From Bacillus horti (GTDB lineage Bacteria; Bacillota; Bacilli; Caldalkalibacillales; JCM-10596), in NCBI RefSeq assembly GCF_030813115.1, contig NZ_JAUSTY010000002.1:248001-312000 (forward strand): a stretch of 64,000 bases of DNA, in the 5' to 3' direction. Shown piece after piece: positions 55,481 through 63,739 of this stretch (the first letter of the stretch is position 1; the number at the start of each line of letters is the position of its first letter). Made by a program: the position numbers and the translations under genes. The notes under the pieces are model-generated. The model was given only the letters and a program-made list of their open reading frames with translations. It had not been told where the DNA came from and did no database searches.

Positions 55481-57037
55481 GTGAACGAGATTGTACTACC
55501 ACTACTTCCTTTCATCCTCATTTTGCTAGCTCTTGCAACTGTCGCTGCAGGTGTTGGATACTTTGTCCGTAAATCTATAGCGGAAGCTAAAATTTCAAGT
55601 GCGGAAGAAGCCGCTGCTCAAATTCGAGATCAAGCAAGAAAAGACGTCGAAGCGTTACGCAAGGAAACGCTTCTTGAAGCGAAAGAAGAGGTGCATAGAC
55701 TCCGTACTGAAGCAGAGCGAGAAATTCGCGATAGAAGGAACGAAATTCAACGACAAGAGAAGCGTTTGATTTCAAAGGAAGAAACTCTTGATCGAAAAAT
55801 GGAGTCTCTGGAAAGCAAAGATGAATCCCTTAACCAAAAACAACGACATATTGAAGAGATTGAAAGCAAAGTAGAGGAGTTGTATAAAGCTCAACAAGAT
55901 GAATTAGAGCGTATTTCAAACCTTACAACGGAAGAAGCAAAACAGACAATTTTGTCTAGTGTAGAAGCAGAAGTTCGCCATGAAACAGCGTTAATGATAA
56001 AGGATTATGAATTAAGGGCTAAGGAAGAAGCGGATAAGAAGGCCCGTGAGATTATTTCTTTAGCGATTCAGCGCTGTGCTGCAGATCATGTGGCAGAAAG
56101 TACAGTTTCTGTAGTCGCTCTACCAAACGATGAAATGAAGGGGCGGATTATCGGAAGAGAAGGTCGAAACATTAGAGCACTCGAAACTCTGACAGGAATC
56201 GACTTGATCATTGATGATACTCCTGAGGCTGTTATTCTTTCAGGCTTTGATCCTATTCGACGTGAAATTGCTAAAACAGCTTTAGAAAAGCTTGTAGCTG
56301 ATGGACGTATTCACCCAGCTAGAATTGAAGAAATGGTGGAGAAGTCTAGAAGAGAAGTCGATGAAAGAATTCGAGAGTTTGGAGAACAAGCTACATTTGA
56401 AACGGGTGTACATGGCTTACATCCTGATTTAATTAAGATTTTAGGTCGTTTGAAGTTTAGAACGAGTTATGGTCAGAATGTATTAAAGCATTCTATGGAA
56501 GTAGCCTACTTAGCGGGCTTGATGGCTGCTGAACTGGGTGAGGATGTAACTTTAGCTAAGCGAGCTGGTCTTCTTCATGATATTGGTAAAGCTATTGATC
56601 ATGAAGTGGAAGGAAGCCATGTTGAAATTGGTATTGAGCTTGCGAAGAAGTATAAGGAGCATCCGATTGTGATTAATAGTATTGCTTCACACCACGGTGA
56701 TTTTGAAGCTACATCTGTTATCTCCTTGTTAGTTGGAGCAGCTGATGCTCTATCGGCAGCTAGACCGGGAGCAAGAAGAGAGACACTTGAAACGTATATT
56801 AAACGACTTGAGAAGTTAGAAGAAATCTCAGAATCCTTTGATGGTGTTGAGAAATCATTCGCTATTCAAGCTGGTCGAGAAATTCGGATTATGGTTAAAC
56901 CTGATTTAATTGATGATGCTGAATCATATCGTCTAGCTCGTGATATCACGAAAAAAATTGAAGCTGAGCTTGATTACCCAGGTCATATCAAGGTAACGGT
57001 GATTAGGGAAACAAGAGCGGTTGAGTATGCAAAATAA
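55481..57037 (+). CDS. rny: Ribonuclease Y
   Basis: RNase Y is the membrane-bound endonuclease that starts mRNA decay in Firmicutes. It has an N-terminal membrane helix ([20 protein letters not shown]), a long charged coiled coil to about residue 200, a KH domain ([20 protein letters not shown]), and an HD domain with [18 protein letters not shown] (55467-55474) overlaps GTG 55472 and lies just before GTG 55481, so the latter is the start. It follows recX and precedes ymdB, as in relatives. Confidence 0.97.
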   Translation: MNEIVLPLLPFILILLALATVAAGVGYFVRKSIAEAKISSAEEAAAQIRDQARKDVEALRKETLLEAKEEVHRLRTEAEREIRDRRNEIQRQEKRLISKEETLDRKMESLESKDESLNQKQRHIEEIESKVEELYKAQQDELERISNLTTEEAKQTILSSVEAEVRHETALMIKDYELRAKEEADKKAREIISLAIQRCAADHVAESTVSVVALPNDEMKGRIIGREGRNIRALETLTGIDLIIDDTPEAVILSGFDPIRREIAKTALEKLVADGRIHPARIEEMVEKSRREVDERIREFGEQATFETGVHGLHPDLIKILGRLKFRTSYGQNVLKHSMEVAYLAGLMAAELGEDVTLAKRAGLLHDIGKAIDHEVEGSHVEIGIELAKKYKEHPIVINSIASHHGDFEATSVISLLVGAADALSAARPGARRETLETYIKRLEKLEEISESFDGVEKSFAIQAGREIRIMVKPDLIDDAESYRLARDITKKIEAELDYPGHIKVTVIRETRAVEYAK

Positions 57038-57091
57038 GGGGAATTTACACTTTTATAAGTAAAGTTGAATTTTACCGATATGTTTGAAAGC

Positions 57092-57121
57092 AAAGGTGCT
57101 CTAAGGAGCGCCTTTTTTTTA
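57092..57121 (+). terminator. Terminator after rny
   Basis: AAGGTGCTC pairs with GAGCGCCTT (one G-U) around TAAG and is followed by T8. Confidence 0.9.
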
Positions 57122-57124
57122 CAG

Positions 57125-57302
57125 ATAAGAAAGTATAAATTTGATACCATGTTTTCTTCAAATTTTATACTTTCTGACGGCAAGACATAGGACGACTTGC
57201 AACTTTAGTTGCTTAGCGTCACTTGCTGCACTTTGTGTGAAAGCTTCCTCTAATGATGGACTAGACAACTTCTTCGAAAGGCTTCGATAGAAGCTTTTCT
57301 TA
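57125..57302 (+). repeat. MITE-like dispersed element, copy C, with a 55-base insertion
   Basis: This copy starts ATAAGAAAGTATAAATTTGA and ends AGAAGCTTTTCTTAT, so the inverted ends are intact. Compared with A and B, about 55 extra bases (57184-57238) lie between its two stems; these contain a perfect hairpin GCAAC-TTTA-GTTGC. It lies between rny and ymdB. Confidence 0.82.
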
Positions 57303-57348
57303 TATTAGGGCAAACTATGCTAAAATAGAGATAGACAGGAGGAAAGAA

Positions 57349-58146
57349 ATGGACATATTATTTATTGGAGATGTGGTAGGTTCTCCAGGTCGAGAGATGA
57401 TTGAAACGTATCTTCCAAAGCTAAAAGCTAAATATAGACCGGGAATCGTTATATTAAATGGTGAAAATGCAGCAGCAGGTAAAGGAATAACAGATAAGAT
57501 TGCAAAATCATTTTTTGAACAAGGGGTTCAGGTCATTACACTTGGAAATCATACATGGGACAAGAAGGATATCGGTCCTTACCTTGATGGCACATCCCCC
57601 ATCATTAGACCAGCTAATTTTCCTGAAGGTGCTCCAGGAAGAGGTTATACGCTTGTACAAATTAATCAACATAAGGTAGCTGTCATTAATTTGCAAGGTA
57701 GAACCTTTCTTACACCAATTGATTGTCCTTTTAAGAAGGCAGATCAAATTTTAGAGGAAATTCAAAAGGAAGCCAATCTTATATTTGTAGACTTCCATGC
57801 CGAAGCTACAAGTGAAAAGGAAGCGATGGGTTGGTATTTAGACGGGAGAGTTACAGCAGTGGTTGGGACACATACGCATGTTCAAACAGCCGATGAACGG
57901 ATCCTTCCTAATGGAACGGCTTATCTGACTGATGTTGGAATGACAGGACCACGTAACGGTATCCTGGGGATGGAGAGGGAAGCGGTACTCTATCGCTTTT
58001 TAACAGCATTACCTTCAAGGTTCGAAGTAGCTACTGAAGGCTCAGCTCAGCTTAATGCGGTTCTGATTTCCACTGATCCCCAGATAGGGACAGCCAAAAA
58101 AATACAAAGGATTCGAATAGATGAGAACCACCCTTTTTATGAATAG
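57349..58146 (+). CDS. ymdB: YmdB metallophosphoesterase
   Basis: YmdB is a dinuclear-metal phosphodiesterase active on cyclic nucleotides, needed for normal switching between motile and biofilm states in B. subtilis. GDVVGSPGRE, LNGENAAAGKG, GNHTWD, DFHAEATSEK and GTHTHVQTAD supply the metal and active-site residues. AGGAGGAAAGAA lies before the ATG. At 265 residues it has standard length. It precedes spoVS, as in B. subtilis. Confidence 0.96.
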   Translation: MDILFIGDVVGSPGREMIETYLPKLKAKYRPGIVILNGENAAAGKGITDKIAKSFFEQGVQVITLGNHTWDKKDIGPYLDGTSPIIRPANFPEGAPGRGYTLVQINQHKVAVINLQGRTFLTPIDCPFKKADQILEEIQKEANLIFVDFHAEATSEKEAMGWYLDGRVTAVVGTHTHVQTADERILPNGTAYLTDVGMTGPRNGILGMEREAVLYRFLTALPSRFEVATEGSAQLNAVLISTDPQIGTAKKIQRIRIDENHPFYE

Positions 58147-58186
58147 CCTATAATATGTTGAATTTTGCGAATCTTTTTGTTTATTA

Positions 58187-58216
58187 GGAGGAATTTTATT
58201 TCCATCTAGCGAATAT
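58187..58216 (+). promoter_or_regulatory. Sigma-H promoter of spoVS
   Basis: GGAGGAATT (58187-58195) and AGCGAATAT (58208-58216) match the sigma-H consensus RnAGGAwWW and RnnGAATwW with 12 bases between. spoVS is known to be under sigma-H in B. subtilis, so sequence and biology agree. Confidence 0.72.
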
Positions 58217-58258
58217 AGTTAGAGTGGTAACAATCATAAATCAAGGAGGTTCAAATTC

Positions 58259-58519
58259 ATGGAGGTATTAAAAGTTTCAGCAAAGTCCAATCCTAACTCT
58301 GTAGCTGGTGCACTTGCGGGAGTGCTGCGGGAGCGTGGCGCTGCTGAAATCCAAGCGATTGGAGCGGGTGCGCTCAATCAAGCTGTAAAAGCTGTAGCTA
58401 TTGCAAGAGGATTTGTAGCACCCAGTGGTGTTGACCTCATTTGTATCCCTGCCTTCACCGATATCCTCATTGAGGGTGAGGAAAGAACGGCAATAAAATT
58501 GATTGTGGAACCACGCTAA
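58259..58519 (+). CDS. spoVS: Stage V sporulation protein S
   Basis: SpoVS is an 86-residue Alba-fold protein needed for septation control and coat formation. LKVSAKSNPNSVAGALAGVLRERG and QAVKAVAIARGFVAPSGVDL are diagnostic, and the sequence is almost invariant in spore formers. AAGGAGGTTC lies before the ATG. A sigma-H promoter is upstream and a terminator downstream, so it is probably monocistronic. It is a firm sign of sporulation. Confidence 0.98.
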   Translation: MEVLKVSAKSNPNSVAGALAGVLRERGAAEIQAIGAGALNQAVKAVAIARGFVAPSGVDLICIPAFTDILIEGEERTAIKLIVEPR

Positions 58520-58536
58520 ATCAACATTCATATAGG

Positions 58537-58574
58537 AACCTGTTTGCTTAAACGCAGACAGGTTTTCTGTTTTT
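58537..58574 (+). terminator. Terminator after spoVS
   Basis: AACCTGTTTGC pairs with GCAGACAGGTT around TTAAAC (one T/G and small bulges), followed by TTCTGTTTTT. Confidence 0.75.
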
Positions 58575-58673
58575 ACAGCTACCTTGTCAACTTAATGTAT
58601 GATACCCTTGTTATAGGATACTTTTATAAGGAGAATGTTTACATTCTCGGCTGACGGGAAGGGTGAAGAGTAA

Positions 58674-59630
58674 ATGGACATTTTTGATGGACATTGTGAT
58701 GTTTTATATAAAATGTGGAAGCTAAGAGATCGAAAGCTGTTTTATCAGAATGGTGATTCCTTACAAGCTTCATTTGCTAGGCTTAAAGAAGGCGGAGTTA
58801 AGGTGCAAACGATGGCTGTTTATGTTCCTCCAGATGTGCCTAAGGAGCAAAGACATTATATCGCTCTAGAAATGATTGATATTCTGCATACAGAAGTTTT
58901 ATCGTCTACTCATAAGGTTGAACTTCTCACCTCTGCCTCTCAGTTAGACTTCATTAACGAAAATGATGATACCCTCTATATTCTATTATCTCTTGAAGGA
59001 GCTGACGCTCTACAGGGTGATTTGATGTATCTTAGAACGTATTATCAGCTTGGTTTAAGAAGTGTTGGGTTAACGTGGAATTTTAGAAATGAAGCAGCAG
59101 ATGGAGTTTTAGAAAGAAATCCAGCAGGACTATCTACTTTTGGGCTTGAATTGCTACGAGAAATGAATGAGTTTAAGATTTCCATAGATATCTCCCACTT
59201 ATCTGAGCAAGGATTTTGGGATTGCATAGAATATTCCAAGCAACCTCTTAGTGCTTCTCATTGTAATGCCCGTGCTTTGTTTAATCATCCAAGAAATTTG
59301 TATGATAAGCAGATCGAGGCAATGTTTGCTCAGAAAGGTTTGATTGGGATTAACTTTGTCCCTCAATTTTATAACGAAACTGGTACTGACGTTAGCGTCA
59401 AGGATGTATTAAAGCAGGTAGACTATATGCTTACCCTTGGTGGAGAAGATTATATTGGCTTTGGCTCAGACTTTGATGGGATTAGTAAAACCATCCATGG
59501 TCTAGAGAATGCCTCAAAGATGGCTGATTTTGCTAACATTCTACTGCAGCATTACTCAGCTTCGATTGTACAGAAGCTTCTCATGGATAATTGGAAAAAC
59601 TATTATAAGCGACTATGGAACGAAGTCTAA
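58674..59630 (+). CDS. Membrane dipeptidase, M19 family
   Basis: This zinc dipeptidase of the renal-dipeptidase family has an opening HCD in FDGHCDVLYKMW, the LSLEGADAL segment with the bridging Glu, LTWNFRNEAADG, DISHLSEQGFWD and SASHCNARAL with further ligands, and GFGSDFDG near the end. At 318 residues it is standard. It may cleave dipeptides, including those with D-amino acids. The gene comes just before korA and after spoVS, an arrangement known in Brevibacillus-type genomes. Confidence 0.93.
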   Translation: MDIFDGHCDVLYKMWKLRDRKLFYQNGDSLQASFARLKEGGVKVQTMAVYVPPDVPKEQRHYIALEMIDILHTEVLSSTHKVELLTSASQLDFINENDDTLYILLSLEGADALQGDLMYLRTYYQLGLRSVGLTWNFRNEAADGVLERNPAGLSTFGLELLREMNEFKISIDISHLSEQGFWDCIEYSKQPLSASHCNARALFNHPRNLYDKQIEAMFAQKGLIGINFVPQFYNETGTDVSVKDVLKQVDYMLTLGGEDYIGFGSDFDGISKTIHGLENASKMADFANILLQHYSASIVQKLLMDNWKNYYKRLWNEV

Positions 59631-59661
59631 ATGATGGTGTAAAAAAGTCGGTGTAAAAATA

Positions 59662-59668
59662 TGTCGAA
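59662..59668 (+). promoter_or_regulatory. Possible Spo0A box upstream of korAB
   Basis: TGTCGAA is a perfect 0A box, and the neighbouring GTCGA-AAA-TCGAC makes a short dyad. It lies about 140 bases upstream of korA. A seven-base motif is weak evidence by itself. Confidence 0.35.
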
Positions 59669-59802
59669 AATCGACGATAGGGGTTGCTTTTTCACCATAT
59701 TAGGACTACAATTGTAAAAGTTTAAAGTATCTAAAAAAATTATGAATTTTTTATGTAGATGTTGCTTAAATTCAATAGTGGACTTTTAAAGGAGTGGAGT
59801 AT

Positions 59803-61533
59803 ATGATCAATCAACTTTCATGGAAAGTTGGAGGACAACAGGGTGAAGGAATCGAAAGTACAGGAGAAATTTTCGCGATTGCTTTAAATCGCTTAGGGTA
59901 TCATCTTTATGGCTACCGTCACTTTTCTTCTAGGATTAAAGGAGGACATACGAATAATAAGATTCGTGTAAGTACGTTTGCCTCTCGTTCTATTTCTGAT
60001 GATCTTGATGTCCTAGTTGCTTTTGATCAGGAAACCATTGATGTTAATATTCATGAGCTTTCTGATCACGGTGTTGTCATCGCTGATAGTAAATTTGACC
60101 CTGTTTTACCTGAGGGAGCTAAAGGACGTTTATTTTCTGTGCCTTTTACTGAAATCGCTGACAATCTAGGAACTTCCCTAATGAAAAACATGGTTGCTGT
60201 AGGAGCTTCAAGTGCAGCACTTGGGATGGATCCTAAGCCGTTTCAGAATGTAGTTGCTGAGATTTTTGCTAAAAAGGGACAAAAAATTATAGATATGAAC
60301 GTGGAAGCGATTGCTAAAGGTGCTGAGTACTTTACTGAGCAGGCTGGTGGAAAGATTGAAGCCCTTCAGCTTGAAGAAGCAGATGGTAAGAAAAGAATGT
60401 TCATGATCGGAAATGACGCGATTGCTTTGGGTGCGCTTGCAGCAGGGTGTCGCTTTATGCCTGCTTACCCGATAACTCCAGCATCTGAAATTATGGAATA
60501 TTTGATTAAGAAGCTTCCAGAGCTAGGTGGTACGGTTATCCAAACAGAGGATGAAATTTCTGCTGTAACGATGGCTATAGGCTCCAACTATGCAGGTGCT
60601 AGAGCTCTAACTGCTTCTGCCGGACCTGGTTTAGCTCTTATGACTGAGGCTATTGGTCTTGCTGGTATTACAGAAACGCCAATTGTTATTGTGGACACTC
60701 AACGTGGTGGACCAAGTACAGGTCTTCCTACAAAGCAGGAGCAAGGGGATATGAACTCATTAATATATGGTTCTCCTGGTGAAATTCCTAAGATTGTTCT
60801 TACTCCAAGCACGGTTGAAGATTGCTTCTATGATACTATTGAAGCGTTTAACCTAGCTGATGAGTATCAATGTCCAGTTATTATTGCGACTGATCTTGCT
60901 CTATCACTTGGTAAACAGTCTGTAGATCCACTTGATTATAGTAAAATTGAAATTCGTCGTGGTAAGCTGCTTAGTGAGGTACCAGAGCACGAAGAAGAGT
61001 TATTTAAGCGTTATGAAGTGACAGAGGATGGTATTTCTCCTCGTGTTATTCCTTCACAAAAGAATGGTATCCACCATGTTACTGGTGTTGAGCATAATGA
61101 AGTAGGACGTCCGTCGGAAGACCCTATTAACAGAAAAAATCAAATGGACAAGCGCCTAAGAAAGCTAAACAGCTTAAAGTTTCAGGAAGCTGTAAGAGTA
61201 AATGGGGAAAATGAAAATCCAGATGTATTGATTATCGGTGTCGGTGCAACAACTGGTACAATTAATGAAGCAAAAGGGCGTCTTGAGGCGGATGGCATTA
61301 AAGTCAATCATGCTCATGTACGCATTATTCTTCCTTTCCCAAGTGAAGAGCTAAAGCCATTAGTGGATGCTGCTAAAACAGTTATTGTAGTAGAAAATAA
61401 TGCAAGTGGTCAATTAGCAGACCTTGTTAAGCTACATGTTGGTGGAGCAGATAAGATCAAAAATATGCTGAAATATGATGGAAATCCATTTTTACCATAC
61501 GAAATTCATGAAAAAGTAAAGGAGCTGATCTAG
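59803..61533 (+). CDS. korA: 2-oxoacid:ferredoxin oxidoreductase, alpha subunit (gamma-alpha fusion)
   Basis: This enzyme joins CoA to the decarboxylation of 2-oxoacids such as 2-oxoglutarate and reduces ferredoxin. The N-terminal gamma domain (GGQQGEGIESTGEIFA, SRIKGGHTNN) is fused to the alpha domain (PAYPITPASEIMEYL, TEDEISAVTMAIG, GPGLALMTEAIG). Length is 576 residues. AAAGGAG (59786-59792) abuts GTG 59794 but is well placed for ATG 59803, so I chose that. korB starts one base after its stop. Substrate is probably 2-oxoglutarate, by family. Confidence 0.93.
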   Translation: MINQLSWKVGGQQGEGIESTGEIFAIALNRLGYHLYGYRHFSSRIKGGHTNNKIRVSTFASRSISDDLDVLVAFDQETIDVNIHELSDHGVVIADSKFDPVLPEGAKGRLFSVPFTEIADNLGTSLMKNMVAVGASSAALGMDPKPFQNVVAEIFAKKGQKIIDMNVEAIAKGAEYFTEQAGGKIEALQLEEADGKKRMFMIGNDAIALGALAAGCRFMPAYPITPASEIMEYLIKKLPELGGTVIQTEDEISAVTMAIGSNYAGARALTASAGPGLALMTEAIGLAGITETPIVIVDTQRGGPSTGLPTKQEQGDMNSLIYGSPGEIPKIVLTPSTVEDCFYDTIEAFNLADEYQCPVIIATDLALSLGKQSVDPLDYSKIEIRRGKLLSEVPEHEEELFKRYEVTEDGISPRVIPSQKNGIHHVTGVEHNEVGRPSEDPINRKNQMDKRLRKLNSLKFQEAVRVNGENENPDVLIIGVGATTGTINEAKGRLEADGIKVNHAHVRIILPFPSEELKPLVDAAKTVIVVENNASGQLADLVKLHVGGADKIKNMLKYDGNPFLPYEIHEKVKELI

Positions 61534-62400
61534 ATGGCTACTTTTAAGGATTTTAGAAATAAAGTTAAGCCAAACTGGTGCCCAGGCTGTGGTGACTTCT
61601 CTGTTCAGGCTGCCATTCAACGTGCTTCTGCTAATGTTGGACTAGAGCCTGAGGATCTTGCTGTAGTTTCTGGAATAGGATGTTCAGGTCGTATTTCTGG
61701 ATATATTAATGCCTATGGTTTCCATGGTATCCACGGAAGAGCATTGCCAATCGCTCAAGGTGTGAAAATGGCAAATCGTGAATTAACGGTTATCGCCTCT
61801 GGTGGAGACGGAGATGGTTTTGCTATCGGAATGGGTCATACGGTCCATGCTATTCGTCGTAATATTGATGTAACATACATCGTTATGGATAATCAGATTT
61901 ATGGATTAACAAAGGGGCAAACATCACCTCGTTCGGAGGTTGGTTTTAAGACGAAAAGTACTCCAGGTGGATCTATTGAATCAGCATTAGGCGTTATGGA
62001 GCTAGCTCTAACGGCTGGTGGAACGTTTGTTGCTCAAAGCTTTTCAAGTGACTTGAAGGGCTTAACAGCTTTAATTGAGCAAGGAATTCAGCACAAAGGC
62101 TTCTCTTTAATCAACGTATACAGCCCTTGTGTAACGTTCAACAAAATTAACACGTATGACTGGTTCAAAGAAAATATTACTGAGCTTTCTTCTATTGAAG
62201 GATATGATCCAAGCAACCGTATGATGGCTATGCAAACGCTAATGGAACACAATGGTTTAGTTACAGGCTTGATTTATCAAAACACGGAAAAGAAATCCTA
62301 CGAGGATATGGTTCCAGGCTTCAAGCCAGAAGGACTTGTAAACCAATCTCTTGAGATTTCTGAGGATCATTTCTCCAAGCTTTGTAGTGAATTTATGTAA
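61534..62400 (+). CDS. korB: 2-oxoacid:ferredoxin oxidoreductase, beta subunit
   Basis: This 288-residue subunit binds thiamine diphosphate. WCPGCGDFSVQ at the start, SGIGCSGRIS, the GDGDGFAIGMGH diphosphate-binding motif and MDNQIYGLTKGQTSPRS are diagnostic, and the Cys of CPGCG serve the cluster region of the family. It directly abuts korA with AGGAGCTG inside the korA end as ribosome site. A terminator follows. With KorA it forms the full two-subunit enzyme. Confidence 0.95.
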   Translation: MATFKDFRNKVKPNWCPGCGDFSVQAAIQRASANVGLEPEDLAVVSGIGCSGRISGYINAYGFHGIHGRALPIAQGVKMANRELTVIASGGDGDGFAIGMGHTVHAIRRNIDVTYIVMDNQIYGLTKGQTSPRSEVGFKTKSTPGGSIESALGVMELALTAGGTFVAQSFSSDLKGLTALIEQGIQHKGFSLINVYSPCVTFNKINTYDWFKENITELSSIEGYDPSNRMMAMQTLMEHNGLVTGLIYQNTEKKSYEDMVPGFKPEGLVNQSLEISEDHFSKLCSEFM

Positions 62401-62491
62401 AATATAGATAGACACGTCGATCGTGCTATTGAAATATAACTTCTGTAGAGGGTCTGCCGCAGGTTTTCAAATGGATGCGACAGTTCTTGTC

Positions 62492-62540
62492 AAAAGACGT
62501 TTCTAAACCACATAATTGGTATTAGAAGCGTCTTTTTATA
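62492..62540 (+). terminator. Terminator after korB
   Basis: AAAAGACGTTTCTAA pairs with TTAGAAGCGTCTTTT (one mismatch) around an AT-rich loop and ends in T5. Confidence 0.85.
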
Positions 62541-62587
62541 TCTTGAATTACTAGGTTGTGAAACAAAGAGAATAAGGGGCTGAGTAA

Positions 62588-63601
62588 ATGATTAAGTATC
62601 CGCTTTTGACACAAGGGGCAGCTATTGGTGTGACTTCGCCGTCTTCTGGAGTAAATGATGAACTGCACGACTTACTTTACCTTTCCTTTAAAAGTTTAGA
62701 AAGTAAAGGCTACACAATTAATTCAGGACAAACTATATGGACGCAACACAAAGCAAAGTCTGCACCAGCCATAATAAGAGCAAATGAATTTAATAAAATG
62801 ATGACTGATGAACAGATTGATATCATCATTCCCCCATGGGGAGGTGAGCTATTAATCGAGATTCTTGAACATCTAGATCTTGAGCGATACCAACCAAAAT
62901 GGGTTTTGGGTTATTCAGATACAAGTGTTTTACTACTAGCCATTACATTAAACACAGGCATTGCTACAGCTCATGGAACAAATTTAATTGATTTGCGAGG
63001 TGAATATTCAGATTCTACAACGGAAATTTGGCAATCTGTTTTATCGACTAAAGCAGGTAAATCTATCGTACAATATTCCTCGGAAAAGTTTCAAAAGCAG
63101 TGGAACCATTCTGATCCTTCACCATGTGTTTTTCACTTAACAGAGGAGACAAAATGGAAGACTGTTACCAATACTAAGGTTAGAGCACAAGGTCGTTTAC
63201 TTGGTGGATGTATTGATGTAATTAGACATTTAATTGGTACACCATACGGTGACGTAAAGCATTTCCAACAACAGTATATTAATAATGAGCCATTCATTTG
63301 GTATATAGAAAATTGTCAGCTATCGACCACTGAATTACGCCGATCTCTAGTTCAGATGAAATTAGCGGGATGGTTTGATCATTGTTCTTGTCTTCTATTT
63401 GGAAGAAGTGACGGGAATAGAGCTATTGATCAATATACCGTTGAGGATATTTACAAGGAGCTCTACGAAGAATTAAAGATTCCAGTAGTCTATGATATTG
63501 ATTGCGGACATGTACCACCTCAAATCACATTCATCAACGGAGCACATGCTGAGATTGAAGTAGAAGAGGGAAGAGGGATTGTCAAGCAGCTTTTTATCTA
63601 A
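62588..63601 (+). CDS. S66 family peptidase (LD-carboxypeptidase/MccF-like)
   Basis: This Ser peptidase (337 aa) of the S66 family has AIGVTSPSSG at the N-terminus, the Ser nucleophile in LGYSDTSVLL, the Glu region in GRLLGGCIDVIRHLIGTPYG, and the His in DCGHVPPQITF. LD-carboxypeptidases trim murein tetrapeptides, and MccF relatives cleave the antibiotic microcin C; this sequence (WYIENCQLSTTELRRSL) looks closer to the MccF branch. GGGGCTGAG precedes the ATG. It is a single gene between terminator and next promoter. Confidence 0.88.
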   Translation: MIKYPLLTQGAAIGVTSPSSGVNDELHDLLYLSFKSLESKGYTINSGQTIWTQHKAKSAPAIIRANEFNKMMTDEQIDIIIPPWGGELLIEILEHLDLERYQPKWVLGYSDTSVLLLAITLNTGIATAHGTNLIDLRGEYSDSTTEIWQSVLSTKAGKSIVQYSSEKFQKQWNHSDPSPCVFHLTEETKWKTVTNTKVRAQGRLLGGCIDVIRHLIGTPYGDVKHFQQQYINNEPFIWYIENCQLSTTELRRSLVQMKLAGWFDHCSCLLFGRSDGNRAIDQYTVEDIYKELYEELKIPVVYDIDCGHVPPQITFINGAHAEIEVEEGRGIVKQLFI

Positions 63602-63664
63602 GACTTCAAAAGCTATAGGGATAAATACATGTTAGTCGGTTTAAAAGCAGAAATTAAATAATGC

Positions 63665-63721
63665 TTGAACCTTACGTAACGTCATCTTTTATAATGGATT
63701 GAAAGCTGACATAACGTAAGG
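63665..63721 (+). promoter_or_regulatory. MerR-type promoter with inverted operator copies
   Basis: TTGAAC (63665-63670) and TATAAT (63690-63695) are 19 bases apart, the long spacer typical of MerR-activated promoters. The spacer holds CTTACGTAACGTCA. A near-inverted copy TGACATAACGTAAGG follows at 63707-63721. It drives the Hsp33-like gene at 63740. Confidence 0.6.
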
Positions 63722-63739
63722 AAAGGAAATGAAGATATA

